From Cyclobacteriaceae bacterium (GTDB lineage Bacteria; Bacteroidota; Bacteroidia; Cytophagales; Cyclobacteriaceae), in the NCBI GenBank assembly GCA_028289505.1, contig JANQPK010000301.1, positions 1-8,510 of the forward strand: DNA of 8,510 bases, in the 5' to 3' direction. A program made the translations under genes and the position numbers. Positions 1 to 6,757 of the stretch are shown in pieces (position 1 is the first letter of the stretch; each line of letters starts with the position of its first letter). A model generated the notes under the pieces. The model was not told the DNA's origin and searched no databases. It worked only from the letters and a program-made list of their open reading frames with translations.

Positions 1-824
1 GCACACCCCCTCAGTCGGATGGGACAGTACACCCGGCAATAGTATTTACCGCCCAGTTACTTAAAATTGACAAGTTGTACACCGTGGGTGGCGCTCAGGC
101 TATTGCAGCAATGGCGTTCGGAACGGAAACCGTACCCCAGGTATATAAAATCCTGGGTCCGGGCAATCAGTATGTGACCATGGCCAAGCAGATTATCAGT
201 CAACAGCTGCCGATTGATTTCCCTGCCGGCCCCTCTGAAGTGGCGGTGTTGGCGGATTCAAATGCCAATTCCGACTTCATTGCGGCAGACCTGTTATCTC
301 AGGCGGAGCACGGACCGGATAGTCAGGTAGTGTTGGCGACAGATTCACTTTCCATTGTAGAGCAGGTACAGCAATCGTTAGACCAGCAAATAGAATCCCT
401 GCCTAGGAAGGATATTGCAGCAAAGGCACTTCAGCAAAGCAAGCTCATTTATTTCGAACAGCTTGATACCGCTATGGACTTTTTGAATGCCTATGCACCG
501 GAGCACCTCATTCTCAACACCACCAATCCTAGTCATTGGGCGGATAAAGTGACCAATGCTGGGTCAGTGTTTCTGGGCGCTCATACCCCTGAATCAGCAG
601 GAGACTATGCTTCAGGTACCAACCACACCCTTCCTACCAATGGTAACGCCCGTATGTATGCGGGAGTATCTTTGGATACTTACGTAAAAAAGATCACCTT
701 CCAGGAAATAACGCCCGAAGGATTGGAGTCCATTGGGGATACCATACAGACCATGGCTATGGCTGAAGGACTCGATGCACACAGTCGTTCAGTTGCCATC
801 CGCAGAAGGAAGATTAATACCTAA
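1..824 (+). CDS. hisD: Histidinol dehydrogenase HisD, 5'-truncated by the window edge
   Basis: Catalyses the last two steps of histidine synthesis, the NAD-dependent four-electron oxidation of L-histidinol to L-histidine, in the cytoplasm with a bound zinc ion. The reading frame is already open at the left edge (first full codon at base 3, beginning TPPQSDG) and gives 273 residues. The family is about 430 residues long, so roughly 155 N-terminal residues lie outside the window. Visible hallmarks are YTVGGAQAIAAMAFGTE, the GPGN segment, SQAEHG (the Gln and His that match zinc ligands Gln259 and His262 of E. coli), YAPEHL (the catalytic Glu-His pair), SAGDYASGTNH (zinc ligand Asp) and EGLDAHSRSV near the C terminus (zinc ligand His). 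An in-frame TTG at 75 is internal, because clear HisD sequence precedes it. It ends 3 bases before hisC. No defect is seen; the identification is firm. Confidence 0.97.
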   Translation, partial: TPPQSDGTVHPAIVFTAQLLKIDKLYTVGGAQAIAAMAFGTETVPQVYKILGPGNQYVTMAKQIISQQLPIDFPAGPSEVAVLADSNANSDFIAADLLSQAEHGPDSQVVLATDSLSIVEQVQQSLDQQIESLPRKDIAAKALQQSKLIYFEQLDTAMDFLNAYAPEHLILNTTNPSHWADKVTNAGSVFLGAHTPESAGDYASGTNHTLPTNGNARMYAGVSLDTYVKKITFQEITPEGLESIGDTIQTMAMAEGLDAHSRSVAIRRRKINT

Positions 825-827
825 ATT

Positions 828-1886
828 ATGGAACAGATAGAGCAACTGGTAAGGAAAAATATTAGAGAGCTTAAACCCTATACCTCAGCTAGAGCGCAGT
901 TTTTGGACAACGCCCTGACCTTGTTAGATGCCAATGAGAACCCCTGGGGTTCGATCGGGATGGTGGAAAATCAAGTGCTTAACCGTTACCCTGACCCTTA
1001 TCAAAGGGCAGTCAAGGAAAAACTGGCGGAGACTAAACACTTCCCGGTTTCTGGAATTTTTCTGGGCAATGGTAGTGATGAGATAATTGACTTACTGATA
1101 AGGATATTCTGTGAGCCTGGACAGGATAAAATAATCACCACTGATCCCACCTATGGTATGTATAAGGTCTCGGCTGCTATTAATGACATATCCGTGGAGG
1201 AGGTTTTGCTGGATCAGGGCTTTAAACTGAGTGGAGATAAGTTTTTAGTGGGATCAGCACCTAGTACCAAACTGGCTTTTATTTGTTCTCCGAACAACCC
1301 CACCGGGAACTTAATGGATAAAGCAGAAGTATTGAAAATTATCCAACGTTTCCCAGGGATTGTGGTGATTGATGAGGCCTATATTGAATTTGCAGACGAT
1401 CCGGGCTTTGTGGAGTATTGCTCCCAATACCCAAATCTGGTGGTGATGCAAACATTCTCTAAAGCTTGGGGCATGGCAGGTATTCGGTTGGGGATTGCCT
1501 ACACCTCCAAAGTTATTGTTCAGTATATGAACAAAGTAAAGCCACCCTATAACGTAAATCAGCTCACCCAAAAGCAGGCACTTACTTCAATGGAAGATGC
1601 CCATGAAATTAGCATGCTGGTGGCCAAAGTGAAAAATGGTCGTGACTGGTTGAAAAAAGAGTTGTCCGTACTAAATAAAGTAGAAGAGGTGTACCCTTCG
1701 GACGCCAATTTCCTGTTGGTTAAAGTAAGTGACGCGGTTTCAATTTTCAATTCATTAGTAGAACAACAAATCATAGTGCGTGACCGAAGCAGGGTGTCTC
1801 TGTGCGAAGGTTGTCTGAGGATCACCGTAGGTACCGAGGAAGAGAATCAACGTCTGATAGACGCATTGAAATTGATTGAGACATGA
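828..1886 (+). CDS. hisC: Histidinol-phosphate aminotransferase HisC
   Basis: PLP-dependent transaminase that converts imidazole acetol phosphate and glutamate to L-histidinol phosphate and 2-oxoglutarate, the seventh step of the pathway. The 352-residue length is normal for class I/II fold HisC. Visible motifs are LDANENPWG near residues 33-41 (substrate-side loop), NRYPDP (52-57), LGNGSDEIID (79-88, cofactor phosphate contact), SPNNPTG (154-160, Asn to the PLP ring), DEAY (182-185, Asp to the pyridine nitrogen), TFSKAWGMAGIRLG (209-222, Lys212 forming the Schiff base) and LRITVGT (330-336, Arg binding the substrate carboxylate or phosphate end). The ATG at 828 follows the hisD stop by 3 bases without a Shine-Dalgarno sequence. 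The stop overlaps the hisB start in ATGA, which suggests coupled translation. HisC can be confused with aromatic aminotransferases, but the operon settles the assignment. Confidence 0.97.
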   Translation: MEQIEQLVRKNIRELKPYTSARAQFLDNALTLLDANENPWGSIGMVENQVLNRYPDPYQRAVKEKLAETKHFPVSGIFLGNGSDEIIDLLIRIFCEPGQDKIITTDPTYGMYKVSAAINDISVEEVLLDQGFKLSGDKFLVGSAPSTKLAFICSPNNPTGNLMDKAEVLKIIQRFPGIVVIDEAYIEFADDPGFVEYCSQYPNLVVMQTFSKAWGMAGIRLGIAYTSKVIVQYMNKVKPPYNVNQLTQKQALTSMEDAHEISMLVAKVKNGRDWLKKELSVLNKVEEVYPSDANFLLVKVSDAVSIFNSLVEQQIIVRDRSRVSLCEGCLRITVGTEEENQRLIDALKLIET

Positions 1887-2971
1887 CAAAAGTATTATTC
1901 ATAGACCGAGATGGTACCATTATTCGAGAGCCCGATGACCAGCAGATCGATTCTTTAGAAAAACTATCTTTTCTCCCGGGCGCTTTAGTGGCGTTGAATC
2001 AAATAGCTTCTCGATTGACCTATAAGTTGGTAATGGTGACCAACCAGGATGGTTTGGGTACTTCTTCTTTTCCTGAAAATCAGTTCTGGCCAGCACATAA
2101 TAAAATGTTGGAGATACTTGAAAGTGCTGCAGTGACTTTTGATGAGATTCTGATTGACCGGACCTTTGAATCAGATCGAGCAGACACCAGAAAGCCAGGT
2201 ATTGGTATGCTGACACACTATCTTGATGGCTCATACGACATGCAAAACTCCTATGTGATTGGGGATAGAATTTCAGATGTGCAGCTGGCCCATAATCTGG
2301 GAGCTAATGCCATTTTTATTGGGGATAGTGCTTCCGGAGCCGCTTTATGTACCAGGGATTGGCATCAAATATTCATACACTTGCTGGCTTCAGAACGCAG
2401 TTCTGAGGTAAGTAGAAAGACCAATGAAACGGAAATCTCCATTAAATTAGACCTCAATGGCAGCGGAGTAGCAGACAATGATACTGGTATTGCGTTTTTT
2501 GACCATATGCTGGATCAACTGGCCAGACACGGGCAGCTGGATTTAAGTATCAAAGTAAAAGGAGACTTGGAAGTGGATGAGCATCATACCATCGAAGACA
2601 CAGCATTGGCGCTAGGTGAAGCTTTCAACAGTGCCCTGGGGGATAAAAAGGGTATTGAGCGATATGGCTATTGTTTGCCAATGGACGATTGCCTGGCCCA
2701 GGTGGCCATAGACTTTGGTGGTAGAAATTGGCTGGAGTGGGATGCCAAGTTTAATCGGGAGATGATCGGAAAAATGCCCACTGAAATGTTTTTCCATTTC
2801 TTTAAGAGCTTTTCCGATACGGCAAAATGTAACCTGAATGTAAAGGCGGAAGGGGATAATGAACATCACAAGATAGAGGCCATCTTTAAAGCTTTTGCCA
2901 AGTCTATTAAAATGGCAGTTCGACAAGATCCCTCCAACACCGAGTTACCCAGTACAAAAGGCGTCTTATAG
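1883..2971 (+). CDS. hisB: Bifunctional histidinol-phosphatase / imidazoleglycerol-phosphate dehydratase HisB
   Basis: Performs two non-consecutive steps: dehydration of imidazoleglycerol phosphate (step 6) and dephosphorylation of histidinol phosphate (step 8). Residues 1-165 form a HAD phosphatase: FIDRDGT (6-12, nucleophile Asp8 and acid/base Asp10), VTNQDG (52-57), RKPG (103-106, the HAD lysine) and GDRISD (127-132, magnesium site). Residues from about 175 to 362 are the dehydratase, with metal-binding histidine clusters FDHMLDQLARHG (206-217), DEHHTIEDTA (232-241) and EHHKIE (327-332). The 362-residue length fits the fused form known from enterobacteria and Bacteroidota. Unusual compared with E. 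coli, the loop before RKP (residues 91-102) has no Cys or His, so the four zinc ligands are replaced by Asp92, Thr94, Ala100 and Thr102. The start overlaps hisC by four bases, and the stop TAG is followed directly by the hisH ATG. Confidence 0.97.
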   Translation: MTKVLFIDRDGTIIREPDDQQIDSLEKLSFLPGALVALNQIASRLTYKLVMVTNQDGLGTSSFPENQFWPAHNKMLEILESAAVTFDEILIDRTFESDRADTRKPGIGMLTHYLDGSYDMQNSYVIGDRISDVQLAHNLGANAIFIGDSASGAALCTRDWHQIFIHLLASERSSEVSRKTNETEISIKLDLNGSGVADNDTGIAFFDHMLDQLARHGQLDLSIKVKGDLEVDEHHTIEDTALALGEAFNSALGDKKGIERYGYCLPMDDCLAQVAIDFGGRNWLEWDAKFNREMIGKMPTEMFFHFFKSFSDTAKCNLNVKAEGDNEHHKIEAIFKAFAKSIKMAVRQDPSNTELPSTKGVL

Positions 2972-3559
2972 ATGAAAGTAGCGGTAGTAAAATATAATGC
3001 AGGTAATGTTCAGTCTGTGATCTATGCCCTACAAAGACTAGGGGTAAATCCATTGCATACCGAGGACCAGCAGGAGATAAGAACCGCTGATAAAGTAATT
3101 TTTCCCGGTCAGGGAGAGGCTAGTAGTGCTATGGATTATCTAAGATCGAAAGGCTTGGACCAGGTGCTGACTTCCCTAACCCAACCCTTTTTAGGGATAT
3201 GCATTGGACTACAACTAATGTGTCGTCATAGTGAAGAAGGTGATACTGACTGTTTGGGAATTTTTGATCTGGAGGTGAAAAGGTTTAAGGTTCATCAGCA
3301 TGGCTTCAAAGTGCCCCATATGGGCTGGAATCGACTGGAAACGGACAATAGTCAGTTGTTTCAAGCAGTAGAAAACCCGTTTATGTATTATGTGCATAGC
3401 TACTATGCAGAGGTTGGTATAGAGACTACTGGTATCACTGATTATATCTTGCCTTTTAGCGGAGCCTTACAAAAGGATAACTACTACGCTGTACAGGCAC
3501 ATCCGGAGAAAAGCAGTGATGCCGGACAAACCATTCTAACCAACTTCTTAAATATTTAG
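2972..3559 (+). CDS. hisH: Imidazole glycerol phosphate synthase, glutaminase subunit HisH
   Basis: Class I glutamine amidotransferase that hydrolyses glutamine and passes ammonia to HisF, with which it forms a heterodimer (fifth step). The 195-residue length is typical. The catalytic triad is visible: Cys77 in LGICIGLQLM, and His177 and Glu179 in AVQAHPEKS. PGQGEA at 45-50 occupies the place of the oxyanion-hole strand (PGVG in many homologues). VPHMGWN (114-120) and YVHSYY (140-145) are further HisH signatures. The start codon directly follows the hisB stop (TAGATG), with a weak purine stretch (AAAAGG) upstream. It ends 2 bases before hisA. No anomaly is seen. The alternative of a PdxT or PabA-type amidotransferase is excluded by the motifs and by its position between hisB and hisA. 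Confidence 0.97.
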   Translation: MKVAVVKYNAGNVQSVIYALQRLGVNPLHTEDQQEIRTADKVIFPGQGEASSAMDYLRSKGLDQVLTSLTQPFLGICIGLQLMCRHSEEGDTDCLGIFDLEVKRFKVHQHGFKVPHMGWNRLETDNSQLFQAVENPFMYYVHSYYAEVGIETTGITDYILPFSGALQKDNYYAVQAHPEKSSDAGQTILTNFLNI

Positions 3560-3561
3560 CA

Positions 3562-4287
3562 ATGGAGATTATTCCGGCCATAGATATTATAGATGGTAAA
3601 TGTGTTCGACTTTCTGAAGGCGATTATGATCGGAAGAAAGTTTATGCCGAAGATCCTTTAGAGGTGGCACAAGAATTCGAACGATACGGCATAAAAAGGT
3701 TACATCTGGTCGATCTTGATGGTGCTAAAGCTAAAAAGGTAATCAATTTACCGGTTTTAAAAACAATTGCAGAAAACACGGATTTGGTTATTGATTTTGG
3801 TGGGGGAGTGAAGTCAACTGAGGATCTGAAGCAAGTTTTTAAGGCAGGCGCTCAGCAAGTCACCGGAGGAAGTGTGGCGGTGAAACAGCCAGAGCTTTTT
3901 GAATCCTGGTTGGTCGATTTTGGGCCGGGCCGGATAATACTGGGAGCTGATGTTCGAAATGGTATGGTGGCTATCAGTGGATGGGTGGAGCATTCGGACT
4001 GGGTGCTTGAAGAGTTCATCCAGTACTATGCCCTTAAAGGAATCTATCACGTAATTTGTACGGACGTCAGTAAGGATGGGATGCTTAAAGGACCAGCGCT
4101 GGATCTATACCGCCAATTGGTAGAGCGGTTCCCTAAACTTTCGATAATTGCCAGTGGCGGGGTTAGTTGTTATGAAGATCTCGAATCACTACGGCAAATA
4201 GGAGTAACTGGAGTGATTGTGGGAAAAGCCATTTATGAAGGCAATATAACGTTAGCACAAATATCAGAATTTTCAAATGTTAACTAA
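3562..4287 (+). CDS. hisA: ProFAR isomerase HisA
   Basis: Phosphoribosylformimino-5-aminoimidazole carboxamide ribotide isomerase, a (beta/alpha)8 barrel that performs the Amadori rearrangement of the fourth step. At 241 residues it has normal length. The catalytic aspartates are visible as Asp8 (IIPAIDIIDGKCVRL) and Asp130 (LGADVRNG). The two phosphate-binding loops of the half-barrels appear as DFGGGVKS (78-85) with TGGSVAV (101-107) in the first half, and TDVSKDGMLKGP (167-178) with IASGGV (196-201) and VGKAIYEG (220-227) in the second. This half-barrel repeat is shared with HisF next door, consistent with the known duplication origin of the family. It starts 2 bases after hisH with no evident Shine-Dalgarno sequence. 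Its last 11 bases overlap the hisF start. A TrpF-like PriA role is unlikely, because a dedicated his operon surrounds it. Confidence 0.97.
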   Translation: MEIIPAIDIIDGKCVRLSEGDYDRKKVYAEDPLEVAQEFERYGIKRLHLVDLDGAKAKKVINLPVLKTIAENTDLVIDFGGGVKSTEDLKQVFKAGAQQVTGGSVAVKQPELFESWLVDFGPGRIILGADVRNGMVAISGWVEHSDWVLEEFIQYYALKGIYHVICTDVSKDGMLKGPALDLYRQLVERFPKLSIIASGGVSCYEDLESLRQIGVTGVIVGKAIYEGNITLAQISEFSNVN

Positions 4288-5032
4288 AAGGATCATACCC
4301 TGTCTGGATATTAAGAACGGCCGCACCGTGAAAGGGATTAACTTTGTGTCATTGGTTGATGCCGGTGATCCGGTAGAGCAGGCAGCTATCTATTCAGATG
4401 CTGGTGCGGACGAACTGGTTTTTTTGGATATTACCGCGACACTTGAGAATCGTAAAACCCTGGTCGAACTGGTGAGAAAGGTAGCCAGCAAGATCAATAT
4501 CCCATTTACGGTTGGCGGCGGAATATCCCAGAAAGAACACGTCTCTGAGCTACTCAATGCAGGTGCTGATAAGGTGTCAGTGAATTCCGCTGCAGTGCGG
4601 GATCCTCAACTGATCGACCGCTTAGCTGCATCATTTGGCAGTCAATGCATAGTTGTTGCTATTGATTCCAGATACATAGAAGGGCACGATATAGTTCACA
4701 CCCATGGGGGTAGCAGGCCTACTGAGTTAGAGACTATGGCCTGGGCCCAGGAGGTGGAGCGTCGCGGAGCGGGCGAAATTCTGCTCACATCAATGGATCA
4801 TGACGGTACTAAAAAGGGCTTTGCCTGTGACTTGACTAGAAAAATGTCAACCACTTTAACTATTCCGGTAATTGCTTCCGGTGGGGGTGGTTCAGCTGCT
4901 CATTTTGAGGAAGTTTTCAATGGAGGGAAGGCAGATGCTGCTCTGGCAGCTAGTATTTTTCATTTCCATGAAGTAGATATCATGGATTTAAAAAAGGAGT
5001 TACAGGCGGCCAATATACCAATGCGAATATGA
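4277..5032 (+). CDS. hisF: Imidazole glycerol phosphate synthase, cyclase subunit HisF
   Basis: Cyclase half of the HisH-HisF complex. It uses ammonia channelled from HisH to convert PRFAR into imidazole glycerol phosphate and AICAR, linking histidine and purine synthesis. It is a (beta/alpha)8 barrel of 251 residues, the usual length. The general acid/base residues are visible at the canonical numbers: Asp11 in IPCLDIKNGRTVKG and Asp130 in VVAIDSRY. Other signatures are FLDITAT (49-55), TVGGGI (78-83), KVSVNSAA (99-106), the TSMDHDGTKKG segment, and ASGGGGSAAHF. The ATG at 4277 lies inside the final codons of hisA in another frame (11-base overlap), with no separate ribosome-binding sequence, so translation is probably coupled. 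Its stop overlaps the hisIE start as ATGA. Confidence 0.97.
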   Translation: MLTKRIIPCLDIKNGRTVKGINFVSLVDAGDPVEQAAIYSDAGADELVFLDITATLENRKTLVELVRKVASKINIPFTVGGGISQKEHVSELLNAGADKVSVNSAAVRDPQLIDRLAASFGSQCIVVAIDSRYIEGHDIVHTHGGSRPTELETMAWAQEVERRGAGEILLTSMDHDGTKKGFACDLTRKMSTTLTIPVIASGGGGSAAHFEEVFNGGKADAALAASIFHFHEVDIMDLKKELQAANIPMRI

Positions 5033-5634
5033 AACAACAGCCAGATTTTCAAAAGGGAAACGGACTGATTCCCGCAATTGTCCAAGATTCCGCCACTGGT
5101 AGTGTTCTTATGTTAGGCTACATGAATCAAGAGGCGCTTGATGTCACCCATAAAACCGGGAAAGTCACTTTTTTTTCCAGATCGAAGCAGCGGTTATGGA
5201 CCAAGGGAGAAACTTCTGGTAACTATTTAGAGTTGGATTCCATCCAGCTAGATTGTGATGCTGATACCTTATTGGTAAAGGCCAAACCATTGGGCCCTAC
5301 TTGTCATTTAGGGCAGGATACTTGTTTCGGTAATGACAATCAAACCACCGGGATACAATTCCTTTCAGTTCTACAGAACATCATTAAGGATCGGAAACAG
5401 AATCTACCCGCTGATTCTTATACCACACACCTTTTCCAATCAGGGATTAACAAAATTGCTCAGAAGGTGGGAGAAGAAGCGGTAGAAGTGGTGATTGAAG
5501 CCAAGGAAGCCAATACCGATAAATTGAAGGAAGAGACTGCAGATCTGTTATTCCACCTGTTGGTATTATTGACGGAAAGAGAGGTTGACCTCGACGCTGT
5601 AGTGGCCGTACTAGAGCAAAGACATCGAAAATAA
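5029..5634 (+). CDS. hisI: Bifunctional PR-AMP cyclohydrolase / PR-ATP pyrophosphatase HisIE
   Basis: Fused enzyme for the second and third steps: the C-terminal HisE domain removes pyrophosphate from phosphoribosyl-ATP, and the N-terminal HisI domain opens the adenine ring of phosphoribosyl-AMP. HisI covers about residues 1-105, with LMLGYMNQEAL (27-37), FFSRSKQRLWTKGETSGN (48-65), the magnesium-binding DCDADT (75-80) and the zinc-binding Cys92, His93 and Cys99 in GPTCHLGQDTCF. HisE spans about 110-201 and shows the MazG-like helix motifs KVGEEAVEVVIEA (146-158) and EETADLLFHLLVLL (168-181), whose acidic residues bind magnesium. The 201-residue length matches fused HisIE. It is the last gene of the operon, and its stop TAA (5632-5634) abuts the stop of convergent ruvB with no intervening base. 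Confidence 0.96.
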   Translation: MKQQPDFQKGNGLIPAIVQDSATGSVLMLGYMNQEALDVTHKTGKVTFFSRSKQRLWTKGETSGNYLELDSIQLDCDADTLLVKAKPLGPTCHLGQDTCFGNDNQTTGIQFLSVLQNIIKDRKQNLPADSYTTHLFQSGINKIAQKVGEEAVEVVIEAKEANTDKLKEETADLLFHLLVLLTEREVDLDAVVAVLEQRHRK

Positions 5635-6663
5635 TCAATCAAAGAGACTTCCCATCTTGCCTGGTGGAACTTTCCCTAGGTGCTGATAGGCACGCTCCGT
5701 AGCTTCGCGGCCCCTGGAAGTACGCTTGATGTAGCCTTCTTTTATTAAAAAAGGTTCATAGACCTCTTCAATGGTGTCAGCTTCTTCACTGCAGGCAGTT
5801 GCAATGGTGCTGATGCCTACCGGTCCGCCTTTGAATTTATCAATGATGGTGCTTAGAATACGATTATCCATTTCATCAAGACCATTGTCATGCACATCTA
5901 ATGCTTTCAGGGCAATACTAGTGATCTCACTGGTGATCCGACCGGTTCCTTTGATTTGAGCAAAATCTCGGGTACGACGCAATAGGTTGTTAGCAATTCG
6001 AGGTGTACCCCGACTTCTTCTGGCCAATTCATAGGCGGCATCATTCTCTATTGGAGTTTCCAGTATTGCAGCAGATCGCTTCACGATGCCACTTAAGATG
6101 CGGGCATTGTAGTATTCCAAGCGTGCATTAATTCCAAATCGCGCTCTTAAAGGGGCGGTCAGCAAACCGGCCCTGGTAGTCGCCCCAACTAAAGTGAAGG
6201 GGTTTAGTGTGATCTGAATGGAACGCGCGTTAGGACCTGAATCCAGCATGATATCAATCTTATAGTCCTCCATAGCCGCATAGAGATATTCCTCAACCAC
6301 CGGATTCAAACGGTGTATCTCGTCAATGAATAGGACATCTCGGTCTTCCAGGTTGGTCAACAGACCAGCGAGATCACCTGGCTTATCTAAAACCGGTCCG
6401 GAAGAAACTTTAATGTTTGTCTGTAGTTCATTGGCCACAATATGGGCCAAGGTAGTTTTGCCTAGACCAGGCGGCCCGTGTAGCAAAACATGATCCAAGG
6501 GTTCTTCCCGCTGTTGAGCGGCCTGAACAAATATTTTAATATTGTCCACCACTTTTTGTTGGCCAGAGAATTCTCCAAAGCTTAAAGGTCTTAGGGCTTT
6601 TTCAAATTCTTTCTCAGCCGGGGATAAATGTTCAGAATCGCCACTCAGGTAGTCTTCTCGCAT
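5635..6663 (-). CDS. ruvB: Holliday junction branch-migration ATPase RuvB
   Basis: Hexameric AAA+ motor that, with RuvA, drives branch migration of Holliday junctions before RuvC cleavage in recombinational repair. With the ATG at 6663 it has 342 residues, normal for RuvB. Visible in order: the N-terminal LRPLSFGEFSGQ segment (24-35), Walker A GPPGLGKTT (63-71), Walker B LFIDEIHRL (111-119), the presensor hairpin with sensor 1 ending in VGATTRAG (159-166), the arginine-finger region PLRARFG (171-177), sensor 2 GTPRIANNLLRR (219-230), and a C-terminal winged helix from about 258 with GGPVGISTIA and RTSRGREAT. An upstream in-frame TTG at 6669 would add only two residues and is less likely than the ATG. 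It lies on the opposite strand to the his operon and is functionally unrelated to it. No ruvA or ruvC lies nearby, which is common outside proteobacteria. Confidence 0.97.
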   Translation of the reverse strand: MREDYLSGDSEHLSPAEKEFEKALRPLSFGEFSGQQKVVDNIKIFVQAAQQREEPLDHVLLHGPPGLGKTTLAHIVANELQTNIKVSSGPVLDKPGDLAGLLTNLEDRDVLFIDEIHRLNPVVEEYLYAAMEDYKIDIMLDSGPNARSIQITLNPFTLVGATTRAGLLTAPLRARFGINARLEYYNARILSGIVKRSAAILETPIENDAAYELARRSRGTPRIANNLLRRTRDFAQIKGTGRITSEITSIALKALDVHDNGLDEMDNRILSTIIDKFKGGPVGISTIATACSEEADTIEEVYEPFLIKEGYIKRTSRGREATERAYQHLGKVPPGKMGSLFD

Positions 6664-6757
6664 AACCAAAAAATTGACGCAATTAAGTTAAACAACTATT
6701 TTCAATTAGGAAACTTATTAACTTTAACCAAAGTTCTTCCGGATACCCTTCCGTTGC
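6664..6757. other. Divergent intergenic region between ruvB and apbE
   Basis: This 94-base AT-rich spacer is the only place for the proximal promoters of both ruvB (leftward) and the apbE-like gene (rightward). Neither start codon has a convincing Shine-Dalgarno sequence. On the rightward strand there is a candidate promoter, listed separately. On the leftward strand the best match to the Bacteroidota -7 element TAnnTTTG is TAAGTTTC (complement of about 6709-6716), but no TTG sits at a suitable distance upstream of it, so I do not call it. No strong inverted repeat suggesting an operator was found. Confidence 0.6.
6674..6702 (+). promoter_or_regulatory. Candidate promoter for the apbE-like gene
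   Basis: TTGACG at 6674-6679 is followed after 17 bases by TATTTT at 6697-6702, a fair match to -35/-10 hexamers. The same bases read as TTG-N20-TATTTTCA, only a partial match to the Bacteroidota pattern TTG-N~20-TAnnTTTG. It would give a leader of about 50 bases before the ATG at 6758. The region is AT-rich, so a chance match is quite possible. Confidence 0.3.

Noticed and set aside
75..77. TTG as a possible start of hisD
   Set aside because: The 24 codons before it translate to clear HisD sequence, so the gene continues to the left of the window.
1311..1825. Two open frames on the minus strand inside hisC (86 and 88 residues)
   Set aside because: They lie wholly within a conserved gene, overlap each other, and have low-quality protein composition with no recognisable motif. 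They are shadow frames.
1920..2926. Two 104-residue minus-strand frames inside hisB
   Set aside because: Antisense to well-conserved catalytic regions of HisB, with no domain or initiation signal.
3215..4050. Minus-strand frames inside hisH and hisA (60 and 78 residues)
   Set aside because: Short antisense shadows of conserved genes with no supporting feature.
5581..5592. Small inverted repeat GAGG-TTGA-CCTC near the end of hisIE as a terminator
   Set aside because: Only four or five pairs, inside coding sequence, and not followed by a T tract on either strand.
5447..5642. Two overlapping minus-strand frames at the end of hisIE running toward ruvB
   Set aside because: They oppose the HisE helices and overlap the ruvB stop. 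The protein sequence is low in complexity and unlike any family I know.
6664..6669. TTG at 6669 (minus strand) as the start of ruvB
   Set aside because: It adds just two residues before a normal ATG. The ATG gives a standard 342-residue protein.
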